This document shows positions 34,298 through 42,643 of a DNA stretch of 64,000 nucleotides, piece after piece. Positions within the stretch are counted from its first letter, which is position 1. The number at the start of each line of letters is the position of its first letter. The position numbers and the translations under genes are program-made. Source of the DNA: Methyloferula stellata AR4. Lineage in GTDB: Bacteria; Pseudomonadota; Alphaproteobacteria; Rhizobiales; Beijerinckiaceae. The notes below the pieces were generated by a model that searched no databases, had not been told where the DNA came from, and saw only the letters and a program-made list of their open reading frames with translations. The stretch is from contig NZ_ARWA01000001.1 in NCBI RefSeq assembly GCF_000385335.1, positions 2,496,001 to 2,560,000 of the forward strand, read 5' to 3'.

Positions 34298-35461
34298 ATG
34301 CGCAGACTTCCGATCTCTCCACGCGCCAATTTGGATGCGCGCATCAAAGAATATGGTTTCACCTTCCATGCGCAAGGCGATCAGATCTATTGGGATGAGA
34401 GCGCCTATTATGCCTTCAGCCTGCAAGAGATCGAGCGCGATCTCGAAGCGCCATCGGCGGAACTCGCCGCCATGTGCCTCGAACTCGCCGGGCGCATCTG
34501 TGCCGACGAGCGGCTGCTGCAAAAGCTCGCGATTCCCAAACATGCCTGGGATCTGATCGCGTCGAGCTGGCGGGCGCAAGAGCCCTCGCTTTATGGACGC
34601 TTCGATCTGGCCTATGGCGGCACGGGGCCGGCCAAGCTCCTTGAATATAACGCCGATACACCGACCTCGCTTTTCGAAGCCGCCGTCTTTCAATGGGTCT
34701 GGCTCGAGGATTTGATCGGCGCGGGCACGTTTCATAAGGACGCCGATCAATATAACAGCCTCCACGAGAAGCTGATCGCGCGTCTTCGTACGATCGTGAA
34801 GGGCGTGCCTTTGCATCTGACGGCCATGGCCGGCAATGAAGAGGATCGCGGCTTCATCGCCTATCTTGAAGACTGCGCGAGGCAGGCGGGGCTTTCTACG
34901 ACATGCCTTGCCATCTCGGATATTGGCGTCGACAGCCATGCGGAATTTGTCGATCTCGCAAACCGCAAGATCGAATGCCTGTTCAAGCTCTATCCCTGGG
35001 AATGGATGCTGGCGGATGCCTTCGGCTCATCGCCCGCGATGCGGCGTACGCGGTTCATCGAACCGGCGTGGAAGGCGGTTTTGTCCAACAAAGGCATTCT
35101 GCCGCTTCTCTGGGACATGGCGCCGGGACATCCCAATCTTCTTCCGGCCTTTTTCGAGACCGACCCGCAGAAGGCCGAACTCGGTTCGCATTTCGCGCGC
35201 AAACCGATCTATTCGCGCGAGGGCGAGAACGTGCTGATCGTCGATGGCGAGCAGGTGCTCGCGCGCGAAGAGGGCACTTATGGCGCCGAAGGTTTCGTGC
35301 GCCAGGCGATTGCGCCCTTGCGATGCTTCGATGGCCATTATCCGGTGATCGGGAGTTGGATCATTGGCGATGAGGCTTGCGGGATAGGCATCCGGGAAGA
35401 CGACACGATGATCACGCGCAATTCCTCGCGCTTCGTGCCGCATGCGATCATTGAGGAATAA
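34298..35461 (+). CDS. Glutathionylspermidine synthase-family ATP-grasp protein (YjfC-like)
   Basis: A 387-residue protein of the GSP-synthase/YjfC family of ATP-grasp ligases. Characteristic blocks include SLYGRFDLAYGGTGPAKLLE, YNADTPTSLFEAAVFQW, ILPLLWDMAPGHPNLLPAFF and KPIYSREGENVLI. It lacks the N-terminal amidase domain of bifunctional GspSA, so it is synthase-only. The actual substrates of YjfC-type members are unclear; they may ligate peptides rather than glutathione and spermidine. It is third in the run with DUF350 and the Ser/Gly-rich protein. Confidence 0.87.
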   Translation: MRRLPISPRANLDARIKEYGFTFHAQGDQIYWDESAYYAFSLQEIERDLEAPSAELAAMCLELAGRICADERLLQKLAIPKHAWDLIASSWRAQEPSLYGRFDLAYGGTGPAKLLEYNADTPTSLFEAAVFQWVWLEDLIGAGTFHKDADQYNSLHEKLIARLRTIVKGVPLHLTAMAGNEEDRGFIAYLEDCARQAGLSTTCLAISDIGVDSHAEFVDLANRKIECLFKLYPWEWMLADAFGSSPAMRRTRFIEPAWKAVLSNKGILPLLWDMAPGHPNLLPAFFETDPQKAELGSHFARKPIYSREGENVLIVDGEQVLAREEGTYGAEGFVRQAIAPLRCFDGHYPVIGSWIIGDEACGIGIREDDTMITRNSSRFVPHAIIEE

Positions 35462-35528
35462 GCGGATGGGTTCGTCATGCGCCGGTCTGCCCGCGCATCC
35501 AAGCACAATCTTTATCATTAATGCCTGG

Positions 35529-35551
35529 ATGCCCGCGTCAAGCGCGGGCAT
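35529..35551. terminator. Hairpin between convergent genes
   Basis: ATGCCCGCG-TCAAG-CGCGGGCAT is a perfect 9-base stem between the YjfC-like gene and queF, which converge. Related sequence (GTCATGCGCC, GCCCGCGCATCC) lies at 35474-35500, so it is part of a degenerate repeat. No T-run. Confidence 0.5.
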
Positions 35552-35572
35552 GACGCACTGAAAGGTTGAGCT

Positions 35573-36064
35573 TCACCCCCGTCCTTTATAGGGTGCGACG
35601 CCTTGATCCGGCACCCACGTGCCCTCCGGCAGTGTGCCAGCCTGCCAGAACACGTCGATCGGCATGCCGCCGCGCGGATACCAATAGCCGCCGATGCGAA
35701 ACCAGACCGGCTTCAAGAGCGCCACGATGTCCTTGCCGATCGTGATTGTGCAGTCCTCGTGAAAGGCGCCGTGGTTCCGGTAAGACGTCAAATAAAGCTT
35801 CAAGGATTTCGATTCGACCAGCCAGTCGCGCGGCAGATAGTCGATGACGAGATGGGCGAAATCCGGCTGGCCTGTCACCGGACAGAGCGACGTAAATTCC
35901 GGCGCGGTGAAGCGCGCGATATAATGTGTTCCCTTATGCGGATTGGGCACGCGTTCGAGCTTGGCCTCGCTCGGAGAAGCGGGCAGGGGCGTTTTCTCGC
36001 CGAGTTGCGTGAGGCCCAATTTGGGCGTTGCAGGTTTGGATGGCGATGCTGGCTTTTTGGCCAT
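35573..36064 (-). CDS. queF: NADPH-dependent 7-cyano-7-deazaguanine reductase
   Basis: QueF reduces preQ0 to preQ1 for queuosine in tRNA. The 163-residue type I enzyme has the catalytic Cys61 and Asp68 in [13 protein letters not shown], and the family signature [20 protein letters not shown] that binds NADPH. The N-terminal 30 residues are Lys/Pro-rich and look like a disordered extension. It lies 19 bases after the carboxyltransferase gene on the same strand. Confidence 0.95.
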   Translation of the reverse strand: MAKKPASPSKPATPKLGLTQLGEKTPLPASPSEAKLERVPNPHKGTHYIARFTAPEFTSLCPVTGQPDFAHLVIDYLPRDWLVESKSLKLYLTSYRNHGAFHEDCTITIGKDIVALLKPVWFRIGGYWYPRGGMPIDVFWQAGTLPEGTWVPDQGVAPYKGRG

Positions 36065-36083
36065 GGATGTCTCTCAGTCTCGA

Positions 36084-37454
36084 TCAGGTCTTGTCGCGCG
36101 ACGCCGACAGAGCCGCAAGAATATGTATGCGCGTCCGGCTCGGCTCGATGATGGCGTCGACGAGGCCCTTAGCCCGCGCTTCTTCTACCGAAAGGCTGGC
36201 GCCTTCCGTCTTCATAAGCCCGATGCGCGCGCTTGGCCAAGCCAAGACGGTGTTTGCGCCGAGTTGCTTCGATCCCATCATGACAGAGGCAGCGCCATAG
36301 GCCTGGCCGAGGATCACGGTGACTTTCGGCACACGCGCCTTTGCATAGGCTGAGAGGAGCTTCGCGCCTTCCTGGGCGATTCCTGCTTCTTCCTGAGCGA
36401 GGCCGGGCAAAAAGCCGGGCACATCGACGAGCGTGACAAGCGGGATATTGAAGCTGCCGCAGAAGCGCACGAAGCGCGCGGCCTTTTGCGCTGCGTCGCG
36501 ATCGAGCACGCCGCCCAGGACCAAAGGCTGATTGGAAATGACGCCGATGGTGCGTCCCTCTAGACGCGCGAAGCCCACGACGAGATTCGCCGCATAGGCC
36601 TCTTGCAGTTCGAAAAAATCGCCTTCGTCGGCGATCTTCAGGATGAGTTCTTTCACGTCATAGGGCGTCGCGGCCTCGATGGGCACGAGCGTATCGAGCG
36701 ACGGCTCGATCCTGTCCGATCGATCGAAGCTCGGTCGCTCCAGCGCGTGATCCAGATTGGAAGACGGCAGGAAATCGATGAACCTGCGCAATTGAGACAA
36801 GGCGGCGATATCATCATCGAAAGCAGCGTCTGCGAGGCCGCTCGTCTCCATATGCAGCGTGCTGCCGCCGAGGGCCTGAAGCGTCAGGTCTTCGCCAGTC
36901 AGGCGATTGGCGATCTCCGGCCCGGTGACACAAAGCGCGCTCGTCTCCGCCACCATGAAGATGACATCTGCCATATTGGCCGCGAAAGCGTCGGCACCGA
37001 TGCAGGGTCCCATGATGACGGAAATCTGCGGGATCGTGCCCGACGCTTCGACGTAATGCGTGATGATTTCGCCATAGCCCGCCAGCGCGGCCATGCCGTC
37101 TTGTAAACTCATGCCGTCTGAATCGAAAAGCCCGATCAGCGGAGCACGGGCGGTGATGGCTTGCTTCTGAAGCGCCACAATCTTCTCTGCGTGAGCGGGG
37201 GAAAGCGCCCCCGAAAAAATCGTCTGATCCTTGGCAAAGACGAACACGGGCCGGCCATGAATCGTGCCGCGTCCCGTCACCACGCTCTTGTCGCCGAGGA
37301 ACGCCTCGGACGAGCCCTCGTCGCAAAGAAGCTCGATGCGTTCGCGCGCGGTCAGGCGGCCCCGCGCGTGCTGCGCTTCGATCTTTTCGTCCTCAAGCTG
37401 CGCGGCGGTCACGAGATTGGCCAATGGCGCTCCGTCTATGTCCAAGCTTAACAC
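36084..37454 (-). CDS. Acyl-CoA carboxylase carboxyltransferase (PccB-like)
   Basis: A 456-residue carboxyltransferase of the PccB/AccD5 family. It has KIEAQHARGRLTARERIELL, a first crotonase-like half with PLIGLFDSDGMSLQDGMAAL and SVIMGPCIGADAF, and a second half with PLVTLVDVPGFLPGLAQEEAG and GQAYGAASVMMGSKQLGAN. It is about 50 residues shorter than typical PccB. No biotin carboxylase gene is nearby, so it may work with a subunit encoded elsewhere. The start is uncertain: GTG 37454 directly follows GAAGG; TTG 37445 has it at better spacing. Confidence 0.82.
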   Translation of the reverse strand: MLSLDIDGAPLANLVTAAQLEDEKIEAQHARGRLTARERIELLCDEGSSEAFLGDKSVVTGRGTIHGRPVFVFAKDQTIFSGALSPAHAEKIVALQKQAITARAPLIGLFDSDGMSLQDGMAALAGYGEIITHYVEASGTIPQISVIMGPCIGADAFAANMADVIFMVAETSALCVTGPEIANRLTGEDLTLQALGGSTLHMETSGLADAAFDDDIAALSQLRRFIDFLPSSNLDHALERPSFDRSDRIEPSLDTLVPIEAATPYDVKELILKIADEGDFFELQEAYAANLVVGFARLEGRTIGVISNQPLVLGGVLDRDAAQKAARFVRFCGSFNIPLVTLVDVPGFLPGLAQEEAGIAQEGAKLLSAYAKARVPKVTVILGQAYGAASVMMGSKQLGANTVLAWPSARIGLMKTEGASLSVEEARAKGLVDAIIEPSRTRIHILAALSASRDKT

Positions 37455-37546
37455 CCTTCAAGCGCAGCTTGAACGAAGTGGAGCGAGATTGGAACCCTCG
37501 GCAAAATCTCACGTTCAGCCATCGCCATGACAACAGGAGGCAAAGA

Positions 37547-37756
37547 ATGACCGATAAGAATCAAGGCGAGGGCGACAAGATTTCCGCTGAGAAATACAAT
37601 AAGGGCGCCACGGAATTCGCAAAAAGCGGCCGTGTCGAGGCCGCGGCGCAAGACGCGAAGAAAGCGCTCGAAGGCAAGGAGCGCAAGGAATTGATCGGTG
37701 CCGAGGTCCTTGGCAAGAGCCATGCGCACGGCGAAGATCCGCAAGTCAAACGCTGA
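37547..37756 (+). CDS. Small hydrophilic conserved-type protein
   Basis: A 69-residue, Lys/Glu/Ala-rich protein (MTDKNQGEGDKISAEKYNKG, then EAAAQDAKKALEGKERKELI) likely to be helical or disordered. The ATG has a near-perfect AGGAGG ribosome site and a strong bidirectional terminator follows, so it is very likely expressed. Similar small proteins occur in rhizobia, but I know no function. Confidence 0.72.
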   Translation: MTDKNQGEGDKISAEKYNKGATEFAKSGRVEAAAQDAKKALEGKERKELIGAEVLGKSHAHGEDPQVKR

Positions 37757-37804
37757 CGCCGAGGCGCTGGTCCGGAGTGAAGCACCGATCATAAGGCGCT
37801 GAAC

Positions 37805-37856
37805 CATGTGAGCTGAAGGCCCGGTTATCCTTCCCTGCCGGCCTTTGGCTCACATG
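37805..37856. terminator. Bidirectional terminator
   Basis: CATGTGAGC...GCTCACATG outer arms with inner AAGGCC / GGCCTT form a long stem between convergent genes (37547-37756 and 37858-38352). It is followed by TTTA on the plus strand. Confidence 0.75.
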
Positions 37857-37857
37857 T

Positions 37858-38352
37858 TTAAATGCTCCTTGCCATCAGCAGAGCCTCGCAGCCTCTGACG
37901 CCCGACTGCCGTGCCTCTTCTGCAAAGCCAAAATGCCGATAGAGATGGATAGCCGCTTGGTTATCGCTCAAGACGGCAAGTTCGATGCGTGTCAATCCGA
38001 TGTCGCGCTTGGCTCGCGCAAGCAACGCTGCGAGAAGCGCCGTACCGACGCCCCGGCTGCGTTGATCCGCGCGGATGAGCATTGTCAGACGGCCGGTGCT
38101 TAACTGCGGCGCGAAGCCGAAGGTTAGCGCCGCTTGGCCGATAATCTCGGCAGCCACCAGCGCGACGAGACGAAAAGTCTTTTGATCGCCACCCTCAATC
38201 CTATGGCGGATTGCGTCAGGTAAATGTTTTGCCAATGCGGGAACGGCGGCCGTTCCCGCATTGATCAGCTTGATAAGCCCGTCAGCATCGCCCGGTTGTA
38301 TCGGCCGAATCTTCAAATCGGATTTGATGACGCAATCACCCCGCCGCGCCAA
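37858..38352 (-). CDS. GNAT-family N-acetyltransferase
   Basis: A 164-residue GNAT protein. The acetyl-CoA-binding motif A is LTMLIRADQRSRGVGTALLAALLARAKRD, with RSRGVG as the RxxGxG loop, and motif B-like NQAAIHLYRHFGFAEEARQ follows. The acceptor is unknown. The chosen TTG at 38352 has GAAGG five bases upstream and overlaps the gpx 3' end by 17 bases. A TTG at 38316 (KIRPIQPGDADG) is an alternative. It is last in the ATP12-gpx-GNAT cluster. Confidence 0.82.
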   Translation of the reverse strand: MARRGDCVIKSDLKIRPIQPGDADGLIKLINAGTAAVPALAKHLPDAIRHRIEGGDQKTFRLVALVAAEIIGQAALTFGFAPQLSTGRLTMLIRADQRSRGVGTALLAALLARAKRDIGLTRIELAVLSDNQAAIHLYRHFGFAEEARQSGVRGCEALLMARSI

Positions 38353-38857
38353 GCGCGCCTTCGATGGCGGTAATCACCTGCGGCGACTCCGGCGTCACGC
38401 TCGGCGCGAAGCGCGCGATGACCTTGCCGTCGCGGCCGATCAGGAATTTCTCGAAATTCCAGGAAATATCGCCATTGCCGTCGAGGGAGCCGTCGGGCTG
38501 CACGGCCTTTGGCTGCGCCGCCATCAAGGCCGCATAAAGCGGATGCTTGCCGGCGCCCTTGACCGTGACTTTGCTGAACATCGGAAATTGCACATTGAAC
38601 CGGGTTTCGCAGAATGTCGAAATCTCGGCTTCGGTGCCTGGCTCCTGCGCGCCGAAATCATTGCAGGGAAAGCCGAGCACGTTGAAGCCGCGGTCGATAT
38701 AGGTCTCGTAGATTTTCTCCAGGCCACCATATTGCGGCGTGAGCCCGCAGGCGGAGGCGACATTAACGATCAGCACCACGCCGCCTTTATAATCGGCAAG
38801 CGATGCATCCTTGCCTTCGATCGTCTTCAGCGGAATGTCATAAAGCTCTGTGCTCAT
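38336..38857 (-). CDS. Glutathione peroxidase (Cys type)
   Basis: A 173-residue thiol peroxidase of the GPx family. It has Cys37 instead of selenocysteine in VNVASACGLTPQYGGL, followed by LGFPCNDFGAQEPG and ISWNFEKFLIGRDG, giving the Cys-Gln-Trp active site. Such enzymes reduce hydroperoxides with thioredoxin or glutathione. It overlaps the ATP12 stop by ATGA and its own end overlaps the GNAT start, showing a tightly coupled operon. Confidence 0.93.
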   Translation of the reverse strand: MSTELYDIPLKTIEGKDASLADYKGGVVLIVNVASACGLTPQYGGLEKIYETYIDRGFNVLGFPCNDFGAQEPGTEAEISTFCETRFNVQFPMFSKVTVKGAGKHPLYAALMAAQPKAVQPDGSLDGNGDISWNFEKFLIGRDGKVIARFAPSVTPESPQVITAIEGALGAAG

Positions 38858-39675
38858 CCTTTTGTCTCCTCTTGATGGACAAGCCGGAACAGCTTTGCTG
38901 CCGCTTCCATTTCGATCCAGCGTCTTGCCCTGCGTTGCAGGGCTTCTTCGTCACGTCCCCAGATCTTCATCTGGAAATCTTCATCGACATGCGCGGCACC
39001 CCATGCAGCTTCCGTATCGAAAGCCCCATGCACAACGCCAAGCGCGATCAAGGCCGAGCCGGTGAGGCTGGTCATCACATTGAGCGAAGCGAGCGCGAAG
39101 GCTCCGGTTGCTTTTGGTGCGGCAATGGCTTGCACAGCCTCATGCACGGCCTGACAGGACGGCTCCGGCTGAGCAGCAAAAATGATGCCTTCGGCGCAGA
39201 TAAAGCGCGCGCCGAATTTTTCATGCGCGAAAGTCAAATAGGGGTCCCAGACCTCGGCCTGCGCCTTGACCAAGGCGTCGGGTTCGGCTGCGCGGTAACA
39301 GACGAGATCGGAGCCCGCATATTTCACGACCTCCTCGACGCAGGCGGCTTTTTCGCCGGCGACGCCGTCAAGCGCGCTATGGACAAGCCTGGTCAGCGGC
39401 ATCTCCTGCGGGTCGATATATTCGCCTTGCGCCTGCCATTCGGCCGCGACGGCCTCCGCGGCGGCGAGTGTCGGCAGCGCAAGCGCGTTTTTCGCCGGAG
39501 TCTTCACCGGCCGTCCATCAAGGAGAATAGCGAAGCCGCCGTCGCGGGCTTCGGCAGTGGCTTCCTTATAAAAGCGTTTAGGGAGAGCCTTTTTCTGATC
39601 CCGCCGCGCCATGGCGACAGGATCGATCGGCTCGCCGGGGACTGGCACCCCGGTATTGGTAAAATCGTCTGACAT
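38854..39675 (-). CDS. ATP12-family F1-ATPase assembly chaperone
   Basis: A 273-residue ATP12 protein, a chaperone for F1-ATPase alpha subunit assembly known from mitochondria and alphaproteobacteria. Typical blocks are KRFYKEATAEARDGGFAILLDGRPVKTPAKNAL, EWQAQGEYIDPQEMPLTRL and VWDPYLTFAHEKFGA. It is a useful marker of an alphaproteobacterial source. Usually it follows a HAD phosphatase gene, as here (38 bases downstream of the one at 39714). Confidence 0.93.
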   Translation of the reverse strand: MSDDFTNTGVPVPGEPIDPVAMARRDQKKALPKRFYKEATAEARDGGFAILLDGRPVKTPAKNALALPTLAAAEAVAAEWQAQGEYIDPQEMPLTRLVHSALDGVAGEKAACVEEVVKYAGSDLVCYRAAEPDALVKAQAEVWDPYLTFAHEKFGARFICAEGIIFAAQPEPSCQAVHEAVQAIAAPKATGAFALASLNVMTSLTGSALIALGVVHGAFDTEAAWGAAHVDEDFQMKIWGRDEEALQRRARRWIEMEAAAKLFRLVHQEETKG

Positions 39676-39713
39676 GGGGGTCTTTTAGCATTGGCGCCTG
39701 GACGACGCGAGTT

Positions 39714-40358
39714 TCACGAAATCAGCGCCAGAAGCTCGGTAAAATCGCGAGCGATGGCTTCGGCGCCGGCCTCTCTCAATTGGTCGTGAGCATGATAGCC
39801 CCAGGCGACGCCAAGTCCATGGACGCCGGCCGCACGGGCCATTTCCATATCATATGTCGTGTCGCCGATCATGAAAGTCGAGGCGGGATCGATCCCGGTC
39901 TCCTTCAGCGCCGCGAGGATCATGTCTGGCGCCGGTTTGGATGGATGATCGTCGGAGGTCTGAACGGTCGCAAAATGCTCATGCCAGCCGCAGCGATCGA
40001 AAAGATGGGTGACGCCGCGCTTCGCCTTGCCGGTGGCGATGCCGAGCACAATATCCTGGCGCTTGGCGAGCTCGGCCACGGTGTCGAGCGCCCCCGGGTA
40101 TAGAAGCTCAGCGAAGCTCTTGTCTTCGCGCATCTCATGCCAGGCGGAGCGATAGGCATCGGCCAGGCTCGTGACGGGCCCCGCGGCGCCGACAAGTGTC
40201 GTAAAAGCTTCCGTCAGCGATAAGCCGACGATCGAGAGGCAGGCGTCGCGGTCGGGCACGCTCATGCCATGCGCGGTAAAGGCGCGCCGCTGCGCCTCGA
40301 CGATGAAATCCTGGCTGTCGACCAATGTGCCGTCTATGTCGAAGATGATGAGTTTCAT
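39714..40358 (-). CDS. HAD-superfamily phosphatase (Gph-like)
   Basis: A 214-residue HAD hydrolase: motif I IIFDIDGTLVDSQ with the nucleophile Asp7 and Asp9, motif II-like GIATGKAKRG, and motif III/IV MIGDTTYDMEMARAAGVHGLGVAWG. It resembles the phosphoglycolate-phosphatase-like proteins that sit between rluC and ATP12 genes in Rhizobiales. No rluC is present upstream in this window. ATG 40358 has GGAAAC upstream; ATG 40373 is possible. Confidence 0.87.
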   Translation of the reverse strand: MKLIIFDIDGTLVDSQDFIVEAQRRAFTAHGMSVPDRDACLSIVGLSLTEAFTTLVGAAGPVTSLADAYRSAWHEMREDKSFAELLYPGALDTVAELAKRQDIVLGIATGKAKRGVTHLFDRCGWHEHFATVQTSDDHPSKPAPDMILAALKETGIDPASTFMIGDTTYDMEMARAAGVHGLGVAWGYHAHDQLREAGAEAIARDFTELLALIS

Positions 40359-40589
40359 TGTTTCCGTCGCCATCGAGGGGGAGATGGCCGGAGGCAGGTG
40401 GGATCTCCAGCCATTCACTGGACAATCCCGCATCCGCCCGTTTCCTCAACAATTGTAGATGCTGAAGCGCATAGGGCGCGGGGAGGACCGGCAGGCGCAA
40501 GATGCGCTACGACCAGCAATGGGCAACGCTACTCGCTTATATTCGTATACCGAGGCCGCCCGCCGCTATGCAACTCCTCATTTCGACTC

Positions 40590-41744
40590 TTAGCTGTCGC
40601 GGACTTCACTGGTGCGTTCCTTAGCCGGGTGCCGATAAGGCCGACCTTCCTCGAGGCCATGACAGATGAAATGATGCTTGGGATCCACGCCCGCCGCTCT
40701 GACATCGGGGTTGAGTTGCAGGTAGACGTCGGGGTCGAACCCCGCAGGATACTCGAAGGGCCGATCATCCGCCAAAATCAAGCAGCGCGGCTCGAATTGA
40801 ACGTAACGCTTCCAGTCGATGATGCCACGCCTGCCGACTTCGACCACGCCTTGAAAAGCAAATTCAAGGCCGCGAACGGACGGGTCCTTCCGATCGAGCA
40901 TCCATTTCATGATTTCGAACATCAGCAGTTTGGTGACCCCGTCCTTCAATACATCCGCATGCCCCATGAAAAAATCAAACGACACTACGTTGCCAGCGCG
41001 CCGAAGCACAGCGTGCGCTACGAGTCCATGGCTTCCTTTCAGTGGACCAAAGACGCCCCAAGCCTGCGTCCAATGTTCGTGGCAAGCGGGCTCACTCGGC
41101 TCAATTTCGAGATCGGCGTAGTCTGGAGAATTGCTGAAAATGGCCTCCCTGACCGGGCCATGCGAACGCCAAACTTTCGAGGTTCGAATGCGGGCCGCTC
41201 CGGCCGCGAATGCGCCAACATCGATCGGCCGGGCGGTGTAGCCGAGGCGCGCTGCCTTGTTCGCGGAACGATGGTAGCGCCCACCGGTGACTTTCGAGAC
41301 CGCCTTGCGGTAGATATCGAAAGTCGCGAAACGGCCGAGGTCAAGAACCAGCGGCGTCGGATATAACAGGCCGCTCCAGCGGGCCGCCTGTTCAGCGCGT
41401 AGGCAAATTCGAGCGTAAGACGCCACAAGTTCGACAGTTGGGTCGCAACCTGATGCATGGCAGGTCTGGTGGAAGCTGAAAGCTGCCGGTCGCAATTTAA
41501 CGAGGTCGGTGCCAAATATCGCTTTCACACGCCTTTTGCGGAAGATCGCGCGACCGAGATCGATTAACCAGGATTGTCGCCCCACCGCGCGCATGAGGTG
41601 CCACGTGAAGCCGAGCAGCATCGGGTTTCGAACGCGCCATAGCGCGCGAGCGCGATTAATCAACTTCGCCGATCCTTTGCGCAGGCGCCGCACATGCTCT
41701 CGATTGCTTGTTATCAAGAAACGAAATCCGCATCCAGAGTGCAC
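40590..41744 (-). CDS. Protein of unknown function with C-terminal NPDV motif
   Basis: A 384-residue protein with a basic N-terminus (RRLRKGSAKLINRARALWRV). The middle is weakly acyltransferase-like (SHGLVAHAVLRRAGNVVSFD, LLMFEIMKWMLDR). A C-terminal motif FDPDVYLQLNPDVRAAGVDP followed by KHHFICHGLEEGRPY is a repeat often fused to glycosyltransferases and surface-related proteins. I do not recognise the main domain. The start (GTG 41744) is unsure. It lies where rluC would be expected beside the HAD gene, so it may be an insertion. Confidence 0.62.
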   Translation of the reverse strand: MHSGCGFRFLITSNREHVRRLRKGSAKLINRARALWRVRNPMLLGFTWHLMRAVGRQSWLIDLGRAIFRKRRVKAIFGTDLVKLRPAAFSFHQTCHASGCDPTVELVASYARICLRAEQAARWSGLLYPTPLVLDLGRFATFDIYRKAVSKVTGGRYHRSANKAARLGYTARPIDVGAFAAGAARIRTSKVWRSHGPVREAIFSNSPDYADLEIEPSEPACHEHWTQAWGVFGPLKGSHGLVAHAVLRRAGNVVSFDFFMGHADVLKDGVTKLLMFEIMKWMLDRKDPSVRGLEFAFQGVVEVGRRGIIDWKRYVQFEPRCLILADDRPFEYPAGFDPDVYLQLNPDVRAAGVDPKHHFICHGLEEGRPYRHPAKERTSEVRDS

Positions 41745-41782
41745 GTCGTTCGCACCGTATTCCGCTCTAAAATTTTGAAATA

Positions 41783-41830
41783 GATCACCTTCATGATTGT
41801 GGATCGATTCAATCCAAACTCATCGTGATC
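41783..41830. repeat. Degenerate palindrome, GATCAC...GTGATC family
   Basis: Outer GATCAC (41783-41788) and GTGATC (41825-41830) enclose TGGATCGATTCAATCCA-type arms. This is a shorter, less perfect copy of the element at 29481-29553. It lies between the divergent NPDV-motif gene and the methyltransferase gene. Confidence 0.7.
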
Positions 41831-41890
41831 CAAAATAAGGGGAGGGGTACTGAGCTGGACGCAGAGCTGAGGCGCCTCTATGAGTCGAAC

Positions 41891-42643
41891 ATGACCTCCA
41901 ATCCAAACTCATCCAACCTAAGTGCATCGGATCTCGATCCCGCATCTCCTGAATTTGCTGAACGGCGCGCGGCAGCCCGCAAAAAGCTCGATGCCCTCGA
42001 TCCCGCTATGCAGGATGGCACCGTCGCCGACCCCTTGCGGCGCGATTGGTTCGAATCGGTCTATCGTCTGGCGGAAAACGATCCGGCGCGCGTGCCTTGG
42101 GCCAATCTGAGCGCCCATCCTTTGACAAGGGCATGGACCCTAGGACAAGTGCGCGGGTTGACCGGCCTGAAGGTGCTCGATGTCGGCTGCGGGCTCGGCG
42201 ACAATGCCGAATGCCTCGCCGCGGCCGGCGCGGAGGTCGTGGCTTTCGATCTCGTAGCCGAGGCGATTTCCTGGGCAAAGCAGCGGTTTCCGGCAAGCAA
42301 AGTCGATTATCAGGTCGCCGAACTCTTCACGCTGCCGCCAAAATGGCAGGGTTCTTTTGATTTCGTGCATGAATGCTACACGTTGCAGGCTCTGTCGGTC
42401 GCGTTGGTGCCGAAGGCGCTCGGCGTATTGGCGCAGCTTTTGGCGCCCGGCGGGCATTTGCTCGTCGTCGCGCGCGGGCGCGGCGAAGACGACGACGTCT
42501 CCGGGCCGCCTTGGCCTCTGCCTCCTTCCTTTATAGACGAGGCGAAGCGACAAGGACTCACGCCGGTCATGATCGAGGACATCAGCGCTACGGCGGAAGT
42601 CGCGCGCCGTCATTGGCGCGTGTTGTTTCGCCGAGCCTCATAA
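41891..42643 (+). CDS. Class I SAM-dependent methyltransferase
   Basis: A 250-residue soluble methyltransferase. The SAM-binding motif I is LKVLDVGCGLGDNAECLAAAG (residues 93-113), with the acidic loop VVAFDLVAEAI after it and the post-motif FDFVHECYTLQAL. The N-terminal 90 residues include WFESVYRLAENDPARVPWANL, seen in TPMT-like and UbiE-like small-molecule methyltransferases. The acceptor is unknown. It overlaps or abuts the phosphotransferase gene and is probably co-transcribed with it. ATG 41891 has a weak ribosome site; the frame is open from a GTG at 41825 inside a repeat. Confidence 0.82.
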   Translation: MTSNPNSSNLSASDLDPASPEFAERRAAARKKLDALDPAMQDGTVADPLRRDWFESVYRLAENDPARVPWANLSAHPLTRAWTLGQVRGLTGLKVLDVGCGLGDNAECLAAAGAEVVAFDLVAEAISWAKQRFPASKVDYQVAELFTLPPKWQGSFDFVHECYTLQALSVALVPKALGVLAQLLAPGGHLLVVARGRGEDDDVSGPPWPLPPSFIDEAKRQGLTPVMIEDISATAEVARRHWRVLFRRAS

